A stretch of DNA of 39,085 bases from Ruminococcus sp. (lineage in GTDB: Bacteria > Bacillota > Clostridia > Oscillospirales > Ruminococcaceae). The notes beneath the pieces were generated by a model that saw only the letters and a program-made list of their open reading frames with translations, was not told where the DNA came from and made no database searches. Position numbers and translations under genes: made by a program. The stretch is taken from positions 107,103 to 146,187 of the forward strand of contig JAGCYM010000023.1 in assembly GCA_017960805.1 (NCBI GenBank), given 5' to 3'. Positions 17,005-24,981 of this stretch are shown in pieces. Numbering within the stretch: position 1 is the stretch's first letter; each line of letters begins with the position of its first letter.

Positions 17005-17730
17005 ATGAAAACAGTGAATGAAGTCAGCAAGCTAACAGGAGTGAGTATACGCACTCTGCAATACTATGACAAGATAGGACTGCTGTCACCTTCAAAGCGC
17101 ACAGAGGCTGGGTACAGACTGTATGACGATACGGCACTGGAACGTTTACAGCAGATACTTCTTTTTCGGGAGCTTGAATTTTCACTAGATGATATTAAAT
17201 CCATACTTGAAGCTCCGGATTTCGACAGGGAAAGGGCTCTTGATCAGCAGATAGAACTGCTCACACTCAAGCTGCAGCGCCTTGAAGCAATAATAGAACT
17301 CGCCCGTGAAACAAAAATAAAAGGAGGAAAACATATGCAATTTGAAGCATTTGACAAAAATAAAATTGAAGAATACACTGCCCGTGCCAAGAAAGAATGG
17401 GGTAACACCAAGGAATATGCTGAGTATGAAAAGAAAAGCTGTTCACGCAACAAGCAGGAAGAAGTTGATGCAGCAAATGAGCTTATGAGCGTTTTTGCTG
17501 AGTTCGGTTCAATGCGTAATAAGTCAGTCAAGGATGATGAAGTTAAGAATCTGGTACAGAAACTCCAAAGCGTTATAACTAAGAATTACTATAATTGCAC
17601 CGATAATATACTCGCTTCTCTCGGACAGATGTACTCCGCAAACGATGAATTCAGGCAGAATATCGATAAAGCCGGAGGAAACGGCACCGCCGAGTTTGTG
17701 AGCATTGCAATAACTGAATACTGCAAATAG
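17005..17730 (+). CDS. MerR-family regulator with TipAS-like domain
   Basis: The 241-residue protein begins with a MerR winged helix, 'VNEVSKLTGVSIRTLQYYDK' and 'RTEAGYRLYDD', followed by a coiled-coil dimer helix (~75-105) and a C-terminal helical domain resembling TipAS ('AKKEWGNTKEY', 'SLGQMYSANDEFRQNIDKAG'). TipA proteins bind thiopeptide antibiotics and similar ligands and activate their own promoter. An earlier ATG at 16978 overlaps the promoter -10, so it cannot be the start; GGGGAGG lies 7-8 bp before 17005. The promoter architecture fits. The ligand here is unknown. Confidence 0.9.
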   Translation: MKTVNEVSKLTGVSIRTLQYYDKIGLLSPSKRTEAGYRLYDDTALERLQQILLFRELEFSLDDIKSILEAPDFDRERALDQQIELLTLKLQRLEAIIELARETKIKGGKHMQFEAFDKNKIEEYTARAKKEWGNTKEYAEYEKKSCSRNKQEEVDAANELMSVFAEFGSMRNKSVKDDEVKNLVQKLQSVITKNYYNCTDNILASLGQMYSANDEFRQNIDKAGGNGTAEFVSIAITEYCK

Positions 17731-17769
17731 GACGATTGAATTGTGGCTAAATACTTAGAGTAATCATAT

Positions 17770-17914
17770 ATTAGTGACATCCTCCCACCGCCTAAAGAGG
17801 CAGGGGCTTCCTCTCGCCAACTGGCGAGCAGTCAATTCTTGTTCGATAGTACCAATGTACTAAGCATAAGCGAGCTAACCCCGTGTGCCCCACGGTTCTG
17901 TATTATTGGCTATG
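17770..17914 (-). ncRNA. Omega-RNA (TnpB guide scaffold) region, copy 1
   Basis: Read on the minus strand, the sequence after the tnpB stop contains conserved stem-loops: CCGTG-5-CACGG, GTAC-4-GTAC, CTCGCC-AGTT-GGCGAG and GCC-6-GGC, ending in GGTGGGAGGATGTCACTAAT. This layout matches the reRNA/omega-RNA made from the 3' end of IS605 elements, which guides TnpB with the flanking DNA as spacer. The would-be guide here starts ATATGATTACTC. It agrees with the copy at 38941-39085 at all but 3 of 145 positions (17802, 17835, 17840). Confidence 0.75.
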
Positions 17915-18114
17915 CGAGAACTATTCGCATGCCTTCATTCCGTATGTTTATTGCAGCATTTACATCTCTGTCATGATGTGTGCCACATTGAGGACAATCC
18001 CAGGCTCTTATTTTGAGGTCCTTGGTTCCTTTATTCACATACCCGCAATTTGAACAGGTTTGACTGCTTGCAAAAAACTTGTCAACACATATAAGTCTTT
18101 TTCCAATATATGAT
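17770..18114 (-). mobile_element. Decayed IS200/IS605-family element, right end retained
   Basis: A truncated tnpB 3' part and the structured right end remain; tnpA and most of tnpB are absent. The outer edge is set by comparison with the copy at the right window border: both share sequence starting at ATTAGTGACATCC (17770 and 38941) and differ immediately outside it. The inner edge, about 18110, is where TnpB-like residues stop. Confidence 0.82.
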
Positions 18115-18161
18115 GTTACTAAAGCTTCTAATGGTAATACAAAATATACTGTAATAGCCAT
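17910..18161 (-). pseudogene. TnpB C-terminal fragment
   Basis: From about residue 17 this open frame matches the TnpB C-terminus: 'GKRLICVDKFFASSQTCSNC', then 'WDCPQCGTHHDRDVNAAINI'. The four-cysteine zinc finger (CSNC...CPQC) and the 'DRDxNAA' catalytic aspartate region are intact. The first ~16 residues are unrelated read-through, so at least 300 N-terminal residues are missing. It cannot encode an active nuclease. Confidence 0.88.
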
Positions 18162-18234
18162 ACATCGTGGTGCTCCATATGCAAATGGTGGTACAAGAAT
18201 TAACCTGAGAATATTACGCTTTTATTATCAAAAT

Positions 18235-18329
18235 CCCAAAATTAAAATTATTTTAAATTTGGGAAATAGAATATTGGCGATAATTGGGTAGGAGGCTTAT
18301 CAATTAATGGTTAGCCTCCTACCCAATTA
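18235..18329. repeat. Two strong inverted repeats downstream of the IS relic
   Basis: A 29-bp dyad from CCCAAAATT to AATTTGGG (18235-18263, one mismatch per arm) is followed by a perfect 17-bp inverted repeat, TAATTGGGTAGGAGGCT (18281-18297) and its complement (18313-18329), with a 15-nt loop. There is no good T-run on either side, so a simple terminator is doubtful. The stretch from 18162 to 18549 otherwise contains no convincing gene; the minus frame at 18337-18540 runs through the DGC terminator and is rejected. Confidence 0.6.
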
Positions 18330-18406
18330 ATACTATTCATGAAATGCGCCTCTTTATGACCAAAGTTTCAATGATAATATAAGGATCTTGCATATGATGC
18401 AGTCCA

Positions 18407-18449
18407 TCTAAAAATAAGGCAGATACTTCATTATTTAAAGTATCTGCCT
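18407..18449 (-). terminator. Terminator of diguanylate cyclase gene
   Basis: AGGCAGATACTT (18417-18428) pairs with AAGTATCTGCCT (18438-18449); on the minus strand TATTTTTAGA follows. It is about 100 bp past the stop. Confidence 0.85.
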
Positions 18450-18549
18450 GTTTTCTATTGACAGCATGTTTTTCAACAAACCGCAAATTAATTATTAATC
18501 GATGATGCCATAACATCCGCCATTGGATTTGGCATTGCACACGCTTATA

Positions 18550-19731
18550 TCATTCAGATATCTTAGTCAAAGCCGTCTTGAGCGCGCGTTTTTGTTCATA
18601 CATTGCTTCATCAGCACGTTTAAACACATCATTGTAGCTGCAGTCTGTTGAAGCATCATAAATGGCAAGGCCGCTCGCTAAAGTCACTAAGCCATTCCCT
18701 TGATTATCAATGATTCTATTTCGGAATGATTCCAGAAGTGCTTCCCGATTCACATAATCACTGCCCTTCAGAATGGCAACAAATTCATCGCCGCCGATTC
18801 GGAACACTGGACTATGGTCAAAATGATTGCAGATAATACTGCATCCGCTTTTAATGTATTCATCGCCTGCTTCGTGTCCTAATGTATCATTGATCATTTT
18901 CAGCCCGTTCACATCAAACACAACTACACCATATTCCATCAAGTCACCGCTTTCTAGTTCTGTTTCCAGATCTGCCAGTGCTTCAAGATACGCCAGTTTG
19001 TTTTTTACGCCAGTCAGTCCGTCCTTATACGCTTTCTGCTTGGCAAGCTTGATTGCCATATTATGTTCCACATCTTTGTCTTTGTAAACAAATGTGTGAA
19101 TCAGACAAGTACCGAAAAGGCATCCCATAGAATAAAACGGCATCAACGGGAAAAACATCTGTACTACAATAAAAAAGGACATTATAATACCGGAAATACT
19201 GATTGTCCTGTCGTGAGAACGACTCATTCCTTCTGAACGAACAGCCATAACGATTGCGAAGACAGATGTTACAAGGAACAGGATCATTTGCAGAAATAAT
19301 CCGATATATCTTGCGGGAAGTGGCACATACGTTTTGTCTTCTCGGAATGTGAAGACAATCGGGACAAACAGATTCACAAATAAAACAACAAGTTCAAAAG
19401 TAAATACAGTCCAGCCGCTCCAAATAAGGAGTGACCCGGCTTTGTCTTTTTTACCAGAAAATGCAACTACGGCTCTTGTCCAGAAAAGAACGGATAATGC
19501 CATAGAAGCAAAAAATATACATGTATCTAAATATGTAAGAATCAGCCATCTCTGTTCATAGAAAAATCCCCAAAAGATATCAGAGATGAAAAATACAATC
19601 AGTGCGATAAGATATTGACGGTATTTCAAGCGCAAAGCATTTTCGCTTGTTTTATCAACCTTTCTGAGTGCCTCAAAATTGATGATGCATAGCACAATCA
19701 ACGCAATAATTCCGATGCTGGCATAATACAT
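18550..19731 (-). CDS. Membrane-bound diguanylate cyclase (GGDEF)
   Basis: The 393-residue protein has about six to seven hydrophobic helices (~5-220) and a C-terminal GGDEF domain ('KAYKDGLTGVKNKLAYLEAL', 'VVFDVNGLKMINDTLGHEAG', 'FRIGGDEFVAIL'). The active-site GGDEF is at residues 313-317, so it should make cyclic di-GMP. The residues before it (FDHSPVFRI) lack an RxxD inhibitory site, so product feedback by that route is not expected. AAAGGAG lies 7 bp before the ATG. It sits in an accessory patch between an IS relic and a fragment of a related GGDEF gene. The sensed signal is unknown. Confidence 0.9.
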   Translation of the reverse strand: MYYASIGIIALIVLCIINFEALRKVDKTSENALRLKYRQYLIALIVFFISDIFWGFFYEQRWLILTYLDTCIFFASMALSVLFWTRAVVAFSGKKDKAGSLLIWSGWTVFTFELVVLFVNLFVPIVFTFREDKTYVPLPARYIGLFLQMILFLVTSVFAIVMAVRSEGMSRSHDRTISISGIIMSFFIVVQMFFPLMPFYSMGCLFGTCLIHTFVYKDKDVEHNMAIKLAKQKAYKDGLTGVKNKLAYLEALADLETELESGDLMEYGVVVFDVNGLKMINDTLGHEAGDEYIKSGCSIICNHFDHSPVFRIGGDEFVAILKGSDYVNREALLESFRNRIIDNQGNGLVTLASGLAIYDASTDCSYNDVFKRADEAMYEQKRALKTALTKISE

Positions 19732-19749
19732 AAATGTTCTCCTTTATGT

Positions 19750-19938
19750 CATTTTTCTTTTCCGCTTATTATAATACAAAACTGTATCTCTCTGCGTTTC
19801 AGTGTCAGTAGCATTAATTACATCGACTGCTCAGTCAAATAATTCCAAACACTTATCACGGTTATGATAGTCCTCACGCTGTATAATGACAGCGAATTCA
19901 TATCTGCCCATACGGATTAAGGACTGCCTGATAATCAT
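19750..19938 (-). pseudogene. Relic of a second GGDEF-domain gene
   Basis: In the 344 bp between the DGC and flavoprotein genes, the minus strand encodes 'LIRMGRYEFAVIIQREDYHN' and 'RDKCLELFD', then TGA (19831-19833), then in the same frame 'AVDVINATDTETQ'. This parallels a GGDEF domain around its signature (GG changed to GR) and the following helix. The in-frame stop, lost signature and missing flanks mark it as a degraded paralogue. A short homologous piece such as this is easy to over-read, but the match runs across the stop. Confidence 0.6.
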
Positions 19939-20036
19939 ATATTTAGTGGAAATCCATTAATCCTATATAATTATAGCACAAGAAGCAGATCTTTTCAATA
20001 GAAATGTTCCGTTTCATTAATATGATACATTCACCT

Positions 20037-20073
20037 AAAAAAATAAGGCAGATCAACCGACCTGCCTTATTTT
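20037..20073 (-). terminator. Terminator of flavoprotein gene
   Basis: AAAATAAGGCAG (20040-20051) pairs with CTGCCTTATTTT (20062-20073), with A/T runs on both sides; it directly follows the stop at 20076 on the minus strand. Confidence 0.85.
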
Positions 20074-20075
20074 TT

Positions 20076-21020
20076 TTATATGCCCTTGAAGATTATCTGC
20101 TTATATTTTTCGGACTTTTCAGCAACTGTTGAACGTTTCTGAGGGTCCATAAAGAAGCCTCCCTGTGTATCTGCTATCTCGTCACAGTGTACTCCTCTGC
20201 CTTCTTCAGAAGTACGGTCTCTTTCAAGTCCATTTGCGGCAATAACAAACTTCCATTTTCCGTCATCTGTCTTTACAAGATCTCCTCCTGCTCCGCATAC
20301 AGCACACTCGATTGGGTACTGCAGACCTCTCCACTGAGGTTCACCAAGGCAGAGACAGTTGCTGTGGCAGTTCGGACACCAGCCTGCGTCAGGCTCGCCA
20401 AGCCACGTACGCTCTTCTACAGGCGTATTAAGCGCCTTCATAACGTTCTGACCTATCTCTCTCGCTCTCGCAAGCTTTTCATCATGTAAAAGTACCTGTG
20501 CAGGAGCGGGAACCATAGTAGCAGTGTACATGTCAACTATTTTGAAACTGTTCGAGAATGTAGAAGCCTGCATGCATTCGAGAGTCATAGACTGCCATGA
20601 ACGCGATGAACCGCCTACCGCAATAAGAGCTCCGACACGGTCGCGGTGCTGTATTGCACCTATCTTTGTGAGAAATGCCGTCTCATAAGCAAGATTACGA
20701 TGCATGAACTTAAGGTAGAGCGATGATGGCATAAGCGCAAATGTAGGAGCGGCAAAGATAACAGCGTCCTGATCTAGAAGAACTTCCATTATTCTTTTCT
20801 TATCATCCTTCTTGTCGAGAGCGCATCCTGTATGTTTGCCCATTGACATTCCCATTGTACATGAAGTACAGCCTGTACAGTCGTCAAGCTCATAATCATG
20901 AAGATTAATCATTGTTATTTCTGCACCCTGCTCCTGGCAAGCAAGAAGTGCCTCCTTAAGGAGTATATCACAGTTACTGTCATTGCGTCCTGCTGAAACG
21001 CCCATTACCTTGAAGCCCAT
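20076..21020 (-). CDS. NADPH-dependent FMN reductase / iron-sulfur flavoprotein-like, with C-terminal Cys domain
   Basis: The N-terminal ~200 residues have a flavodoxin-like FMN-binding fold: 'KVMGVSAGRNDSNC', the Cys cluster 'DDCTGCTSC' (residues ~47-55), and 'AVIFAAPTFALMPSSLYLKF'. The Cys cluster is like that of iron-sulfur flavoproteins. After ~residue 215 there is a second Cys-rich region (CPNCHSNCLC and CAVCGAGG) that may bind zinc or iron. The role is probably electron transfer or quinone/flavin reduction; the substrate is unknown. CAGGAG lies about 9 bp before the ATG. Three 10-bp-spaced repeats lie about 105 bp upstream. Confidence 0.82.
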   Translation of the reverse strand: MGFKVMGVSAGRNDSNCDILLKEALLACQEQGAEITMINLHDYELDDCTGCTSCTMGMSMGKHTGCALDKKDDKKRIMEVLLDQDAVIFAAPTFALMPSSLYLKFMHRNLAYETAFLTKIGAIQHRDRVGALIAVGGSSRSWQSMTLECMQASTFSNSFKIVDMYTATMVPAPAQVLLHDEKLARAREIGQNVMKALNTPVEERTWLGEPDAGWCPNCHSNCLCLGEPQWRGLQYPIECAVCGAGGDLVKTDDGKWKFVIAANGLERDRTSEEGRGVHCDEIADTQGGFFMDPQKRSTVAEKSEKYKQIIFKGI

Positions 21021-21123
21021 ATATTAATTCTCCTGTTATTGATTATTACTATTCAGGAGATATAAAGCAACTTTTTTCTCACTCCCGAATTCAGTACAGT
21101 ATTTATAATACACCTTTTTGATC

Positions 21124-21150
21124 ACTATTGCTAACTATTGTTTGCTATTT
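21124..21150. repeat. Three 7-bp repeats at exact 10-bp period
   Basis: ACTATTG (21124-21130), ACTATTG (21134-21140) and the variant GCTATTT (21144-21150) repeat every 10 bp, one helical turn. They lie about 105-130 bp upstream of the flavoprotein start. Operator function is inferred from the helical phasing only. Confidence 0.5.
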
Positions 21151-21221
21151 ATCAGATAGCTTTTTCATTATTTGTGCTTATCACAGCTGATGAACATTCT
21201 CACTCTGCTCTCAAGAAATAG

Positions 21222-21255
21222 AAAAAAGCGACCAGGCTCATCGCTCAGTCGCTTT
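21222..21255 (-). terminator. Terminator of the PHP-Lrp-aminotransferase-ispE operon
   Basis: AAAGCGAC (21225-21232) pairs with GTCGCTTT (21248-21255); on the minus strand TTTTTTC follows. It lies 73 bp past the ispE stop. Confidence 0.82.
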
Positions 21256-21327
21256 ATACATAATTATTCCATATTTCTTGAGATCAAATCAGGAAATGCT
21301 CATTAGTATTTCATTCAAAATACTAAA

Positions 21328-22191
21328 TCAATCAATTCTAACAAACGAATCACTGACAGTCTCACATACTTTTGCGAAATATCCGTCACCAGCAAGCTTT
21401 TCAGCACACTTTTCAGCAGCTTCATGTGATTCAAAAAGGCCAAATACAGCGGAACCGCTTCCTGTCATCGTAGCATTGAGCGCACCGCATGCATTCATCT
21501 TCTTTTCTATATCTTCTACCCCTTTAAGGTGAACTGCTTCTTCAAAAAGATTACCGAAGTATTTGTATGCCTCATCAGGGTTATTGTTTATAGCCTCAAC
21601 AAGAGCGTCTGTATTAGGATGAACAGGTTTCTTAAGACAATCAATAGCTCCGTAAGCCTCAACTGTGGAAACTCCTTCTGTTCCTTTGGCGATAACAAGT
21701 ATCCTTCCGGAATAATCTGATATTGGCTCAATAGATTCTCCTATACCAGATACATAAGCTGTTCCTCCAGTAAGGAAAAACGGAACATCTGCACCAATCG
21801 TCTCTGGTGATGGAATATCCTTTCCAATCAGTGTTTTTAAGCAGTATAATACCGCAGCTGCATCTGAGCTTCCTCCGCCCATACCCGCCATTGACGGTAT
21901 TCCTTTTTTGATATGTATTCTGCATCCTTTTCCTGCACCATTACGATTAAGATAGTGATATGCAGCCTTGTAGGCAACATTGTGCTCATCACATGGAATC
22001 GGATCAGCTAACGTAAACTCATCAGGAACTTCACAGCTGATTTTTATATTAATATCATCAGTTAGTTCAACAGTTACTTCATCATATATCCCAACAGTCT
22101 GGAATACACTCTCTATCGCATGATATCCATGATTAAGCTTGCCTACAACATCTAATGCAAGATTAATCTTAGCAGCTGATTTTACCTTCAT
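21328..22191 (-). CDS. ispE: 4-diphosphocytidyl-2-C-methyl-D-erythritol kinase
   Basis: The 287-residue GHMP kinase phosphorylates CDP-ME in the MEP isoprenoid pathway. It has the N-terminal 'AAKINLALDVVGKLNHGYH', the ATP loop 'SMAGMGGGSSDAAAVL' and the C-terminal 'ATMTGSGSAVFGLF'. Its ATG overlaps the aminotransferase stop by 4 bp (ATGA), so the two are translationally coupled. It is the last gene in the operon. Confidence 0.96.
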   Translation of the reverse strand: MKVKSAAKINLALDVVGKLNHGYHAIESVFQTVGIYDEVTVELTDDINIKISCEVPDEFTLADPIPCDEHNVAYKAAYHYLNRNGAGKGCRIHIKKGIPSMAGMGGGSSDAAAVLYCLKTLIGKDIPSPETIGADVPFFLTGGTAYVSGIGESIEPISDYSGRILVIAKGTEGVSTVEAYGAIDCLKKPVHPNTDALVEAINNNPDEAYKYFGNLFEEAVHLKGVEDIEKKMNACGALNATMTGSGSAVFGLFESHEAAEKCAEKLAGDGYFAKVCETVSDSFVRID

Positions 22192-23369
22192 TTCTTTTCC
22201 TCCTCGAGCTTTGCAAGGAACTGTTTAATACGTTCCATCGCCTCCATGAGGTGCTTGAGCGAATATGCGTAGGAGATTCGGATATAGCCTTCTCCGGATT
22301 CGCCAAACGCACTTCCGGGAACTGCTGCTACCTTATTCTCATACAGCAGTCTTTCACAGAACTCCTCACTGCTCAGCCCGGTACTTTTAATACACGGGAA
22401 AACATAGAATGCGCCTTCAGGATTAAAGCATGTCAGGCCAAGCCTGTTGAATTCACTAACGAGGAAACGTCGGCGAACATTATACTCGCCCACCATTTTC
22501 GCAACCTCATCATCACATGAGTCAAGCGCTACAACTGCAGCGTTCTGACTTATAAAAGGACTGCACATGATACCATACTGATGGATCTTTGAAATCTGTG
22601 ATACTATCGGTGCCGGAGCGGCAAGATAACCAAGTCTCCATCCGGTCATAGCGTAAGCCTTTGAAAAACCGTTTACATAAACAGTACGCTCACGCATTCC
22701 TTCAAGCTCGATTATTGAGAAATGTTCTCTTCCGTAAGTAAGCTCTGAGTATATTTCATCGGTCAGGACGATTATGTTTGTATCACGAAGAAACTCAGCT
22801 ATAGGCTCAAGATCCTCACGTGTCATAATCGCGCCTGTTGGATTGTTCGGGAAAGGCAGAATAAGAATTTTAGTTCGCTCTGTCACTTTATCACGAAGAT
22901 CATCAACAGTCAGCTTAAAGTTGTTTTCTATTCTTGTCGGAACAGAAACCGGAACTCCTCCCATGAGTTCAACGAGCGGAGCATAGCATACGAAGCATGG
23001 TTCAACAACAAGAACTTCATCACCTGGATCAAGAAGGCCTCTGACAACAAGATCAATAGCCTCAGAACCGCCAACAGTCACGATTACTTCTTTGTCCGGA
23101 TCGTACTTCACACCATGCTTCTTTTCAATGCGATTTGTAATTGCCTGCCTGAGCGGCAGAAGTCCTTTATTAGGTCCATATATGATATGCTTTCTTTCAA
23201 GCACCTGAATTGCAGCCTTTCGTATAACCCAGGGAGTTGAAAAATCAGGCTCGCCTACGCCAAGAGAAATGACCCCTTCCATAGTACCTGCAATATCAAA
23301 GAACTTTCGGATCCCTGAAGGTTTGACGTTCTTTATCTTATTCGAAAGGACCTTATCGTAATCTATCAC
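22188..23369 (-). CDS. PLP-dependent class I/II aminotransferase
   Basis: The 393-residue fold-type I aminotransferase resembles aspartate/aromatic aminotransferases (subgroup I-gamma): 'VISLGVGEPDFSTP', 'YGPNKGLLPLRQAI', 'PFPNNPTGAIM', 'VLTDEIYSELTYG', and 'GFSKAYAMTGWRLGYLA' with the PLP lysine at K237. The start is GTG (23367-23369), 2 bp after the Lrp stop, with AAAGGGG 12 bp upstream inside lrp. Lrp-like regulator plus aminotransferase pairs are common in Clostridia and suggest that amino acid levels tune this unit. The exact amino acid is not determined. Confidence 0.92.
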   Translation of the reverse strand: MIDYDKVLSNKIKNVKPSGIRKFFDIAGTMEGVISLGVGEPDFSTPWVIRKAAIQVLERKHIIYGPNKGLLPLRQAITNRIEKKHGVKYDPDKEVIVTVGGSEAIDLVVRGLLDPGDEVLVVEPCFVCYAPLVELMGGVPVSVPTRIENNFKLTVDDLRDKVTERTKILILPFPNNPTGAIMTREDLEPIAEFLRDTNIIVLTDEIYSELTYGREHFSIIELEGMRERTVYVNGFSKAYAMTGWRLGYLAAPAPIVSQISKIHQYGIMCSPFISQNAAVVALDSCDDEVAKMVGEYNVRRRFLVSEFNRLGLTCFNPEGAFYVFPCIKSTGLSSEEFCERLLYENKVAAVPGSAFGESGEGYIRISYAYSLKHLMEAMERIKQFLAKLEEEKK

Positions 23370-23371
23370 GC

Positions 23372-23851
23372 TTAATACAGACCCCTTTCGTCGCGTTCCT
23401 CACTATCAATGAAGATGCCTTTTTCTTTATATTTCTTAAGGATGAAATGTGTTGATGTCGAAAGGATTCCGTCTATCGTTGCAAGACGTTCAGATACAAA
23501 GAAAGCAACCTCCTTAAGATCCATTCCCTTTACCTCAACGGCAAGATCATATGCACCTGAAGACATGAGGCTGACGCTCTCTACTTCATCATACATCATA
23601 ATGGTTTTAGCTATATCATTAAATCCGCGATCACGCTGAGGTGTTACCTTCAGCTCTATGGTCGCATACACTGTCGGTTCATCGATCTTGTCATCATCGA
23701 GAATAACACTGTATCCGCGGATGATTCCATCATCTTCAAGTTCCTTTATCTTTGCTGCCGCCTCATCTGCTGATATACCAAGCATCTCACCAAGTTCAGT
23801 ATTGGAGATACGGGCGTTCTGCTGTAATAATTTGATTATCTGACTTTTCAT
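23372..23851 (-). CDS. Lrp/AsnC-family transcriptional regulator
   Basis: The ~159-residue protein has an N-terminal helix-turn-helix ('IIKLLQQNARISNTELGEML', then 'IKELEDDGIIRGYSVIL') and a C-terminal RAM/ligand domain ('VYATIELKVTP', 'SLMSSGAYDLAVEVKG'). The upstream frame extends to 23872, but ATG 23851 is preferred because AAAGGGG lies ~11 bp upstream and nothing precedes the other. It follows the PHP gene by 47 bp. Confidence 0.92.
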   Translation of the reverse strand: MKSQIIKLLQQNARISNTELGEMLGISADEAAAKIKELEDDGIIRGYSVILDDDKIDEPTVYATIELKVTPQRDRGFNDIAKTIMMYDEVESVSLMSSGAYDLAVEVKGMDLKEVAFFVSERLATIDGILSTSTHFILKKYKEKGIFIDSEERDERGLY

Positions 23852-23898
23852 GAGTAATTCTACCCCTTTCATGTTGTATAAAACGTAGATTTACAAAA

Positions 23899-24750
23899 TC
23901 AATCTATTCGCAGGAAATTTGGTTTGCGTTCCTTAAAGTAAGTAAGATAGCGGAAACCTGCAACTTTTGCTATCTCTGCACCATCAGCAACATTGGCTCC
24001 GATATCCTCTGGAGTATGAGAGTCTGAACCAATTGTAATGATCTCTCCTCCAAGCTCCCTGAACATCTTTACATACTTAAGATCCGGGAAAGAAGCTCCG
24101 AATCCCTGTCTGATCCCTGAAGTATTTATTTCTATACCTCTGCCACTGTGAGCAAGAGTACGGAAGCTTTCAGCGATTATATCGTCAAATCTGCTTATGT
24201 CAGGACAGATTCCATGTCTCTGCTTCATATATCTGAGTGAATATGTGATATGTCCTACCACATCGAACAGATCTGTCTGACAAAGCTCGTATACTTCTTT
24301 GAAATATCGATTGAGAAGATCATAGATCTCATCCATATCAAGCTTTGTATAGTCTATAAAATAAAAATCCTTTTCACCATGAATACGATGTACGGAACCA
24401 ATGATAAAATCAACGCGTTTATCTGCATTTACGATACTGGCAGCTTCCTTGTCAAAAAGGATCTGACCGAGCTCTGTTCCACATATGAGATTCAGCTTGC
24501 CATCATATTTTTCTTGTAAAGCAGTTACAGCCGAAACTGATGCCTCAAAATCTGCAGCATAGTTTGTAGCTTCAAGCAACGCCTTTTCTGCTTCCGAATA
24601 ATGTTCCTCACTGTACCAGGCATCGCACTCACAATGATCTGTAATCGCGTATGCGACAAGGCCAAGATCAGCGGCTCGCTCAACACAGGCGTTTATATCA
24701 GCCTCAGAATCCACTGAAAACTGTGTATGTGTGTGACAATCCATCAGCAC
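23899..24750 (-). CDS. Histidinol-phosphatase-like PHP-domain phosphatase
   Basis: The 283-residue protein has PHP metal ligands 'DCHTHTQFSVDS' at the N-terminus, 'AITDHCECDAW', 'GTELGQ', 'IIGSVHRIHG', 'VVGHITY' and C-terminal 'ITIGSDSHTPEDIG'. It matches HisK-type histidinol-phosphate phosphatases; other phosphoesters remain possible since no other his gene is present. The start is GTG at 24750, 10 bp after AGGAG; an ATG two codons later is an alternative. It is the first gene of a four-gene operon driven by the promoter at 24783-24811. Confidence 0.86.
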   Translation of the reverse strand: MLMDCHTHTQFSVDSEADINACVERAADLGLVAYAITDHCECDAWYSEEHYSEAEKALLEATNYAADFEASVSAVTALQEKYDGKLNLICGTELGQILFDKEAASIVNADKRVDFIIGSVHRIHGEKDFYFIDYTKLDMDEIYDLLNRYFKEVYELCQTDLFDVVGHITYSLRYMKQRHGICPDISRFDDIIAESFRTLAHSGRGIEINTSGIRQGFGASFPDLKYVKMFRELGGEIITIGSDSHTPEDIGANVADGAEIAKVAGFRYLTYFKERKPNFLRID

Positions 24751-24782
24751 AAAAACTTCACTCCTAAAACTAGTATTTAATA

Positions 24783-24811
24783 ATTATACCATATACCATG
24801 TTAAAATGCAA
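24783..24811 (-). promoter_or_regulatory. Sigma-A promoter for PHP-Lrp-aminotransferase-ispE operon
   Basis: On the minus strand TTGCAT (24811-24806), 17-bp spacer, TATAAT (24788-24783), with TG-n before the -10. A close match to consensus. Confidence 0.85.
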
Positions 24812-24900
24812 CAAAAACATGCAATTATTTCTGCTAAAAAGCCCTCAGAAAATCGCTCAAATCCGTGAATTTGAATTATGTATTAATTTTTCGGTGAGTA

Positions 24901-24929
24901 TTGCATTATCATTTCAACTATGTTATAAT
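24901..24929 (+). promoter_or_regulatory. Sigma-A promoter for ACT/UPF0210 operon
   Basis: TTGCAT (24901-24906), 17-bp spacer, TATAAT (24924-24929), TG-n before the -10. It forms a divergent pair with the identical hexamers at 24783-24811. Confidence 0.85.
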
Positions 24930-24981
24930 ATTGTCATACTAATTGGGCGCTTCAAAGTGCCTGAAAACGGAGGTCATTATT

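Larger units (their letters stand above)
21021..21327. other. 307-bp intergenic region between flavoprotein and ispE
   Basis: It contains the flavoprotein gene's ribosome site and upstream region (minus strand; TATAAA-like -10 near 21097-21105, weak), the periodic repeats at 21124-21150 and the ispE terminator at 21222-21255. No gene is seen. Confidence 0.55.

Noticed and set aside
18079-18291. 70-residue plus-strand frame across the IS relic's broken edge
   Set aside because: It overlaps the antisense of tnpB and the dyads; no ribosome site; no recognisable domain.
18337-18540. 67-residue minus-strand frame downstream of the diguanylate cyclase
   Set aside because: It runs straight through a clear terminator hairpin and T-run for the cyclase gene, has no ribosome site and no family match.
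24811-24901. Riboswitch between the divergent promoters at 24.8-24.9 kb
   Set aside because: The 90 bp lies upstream of both transcription starts, so it cannot be in either transcript.
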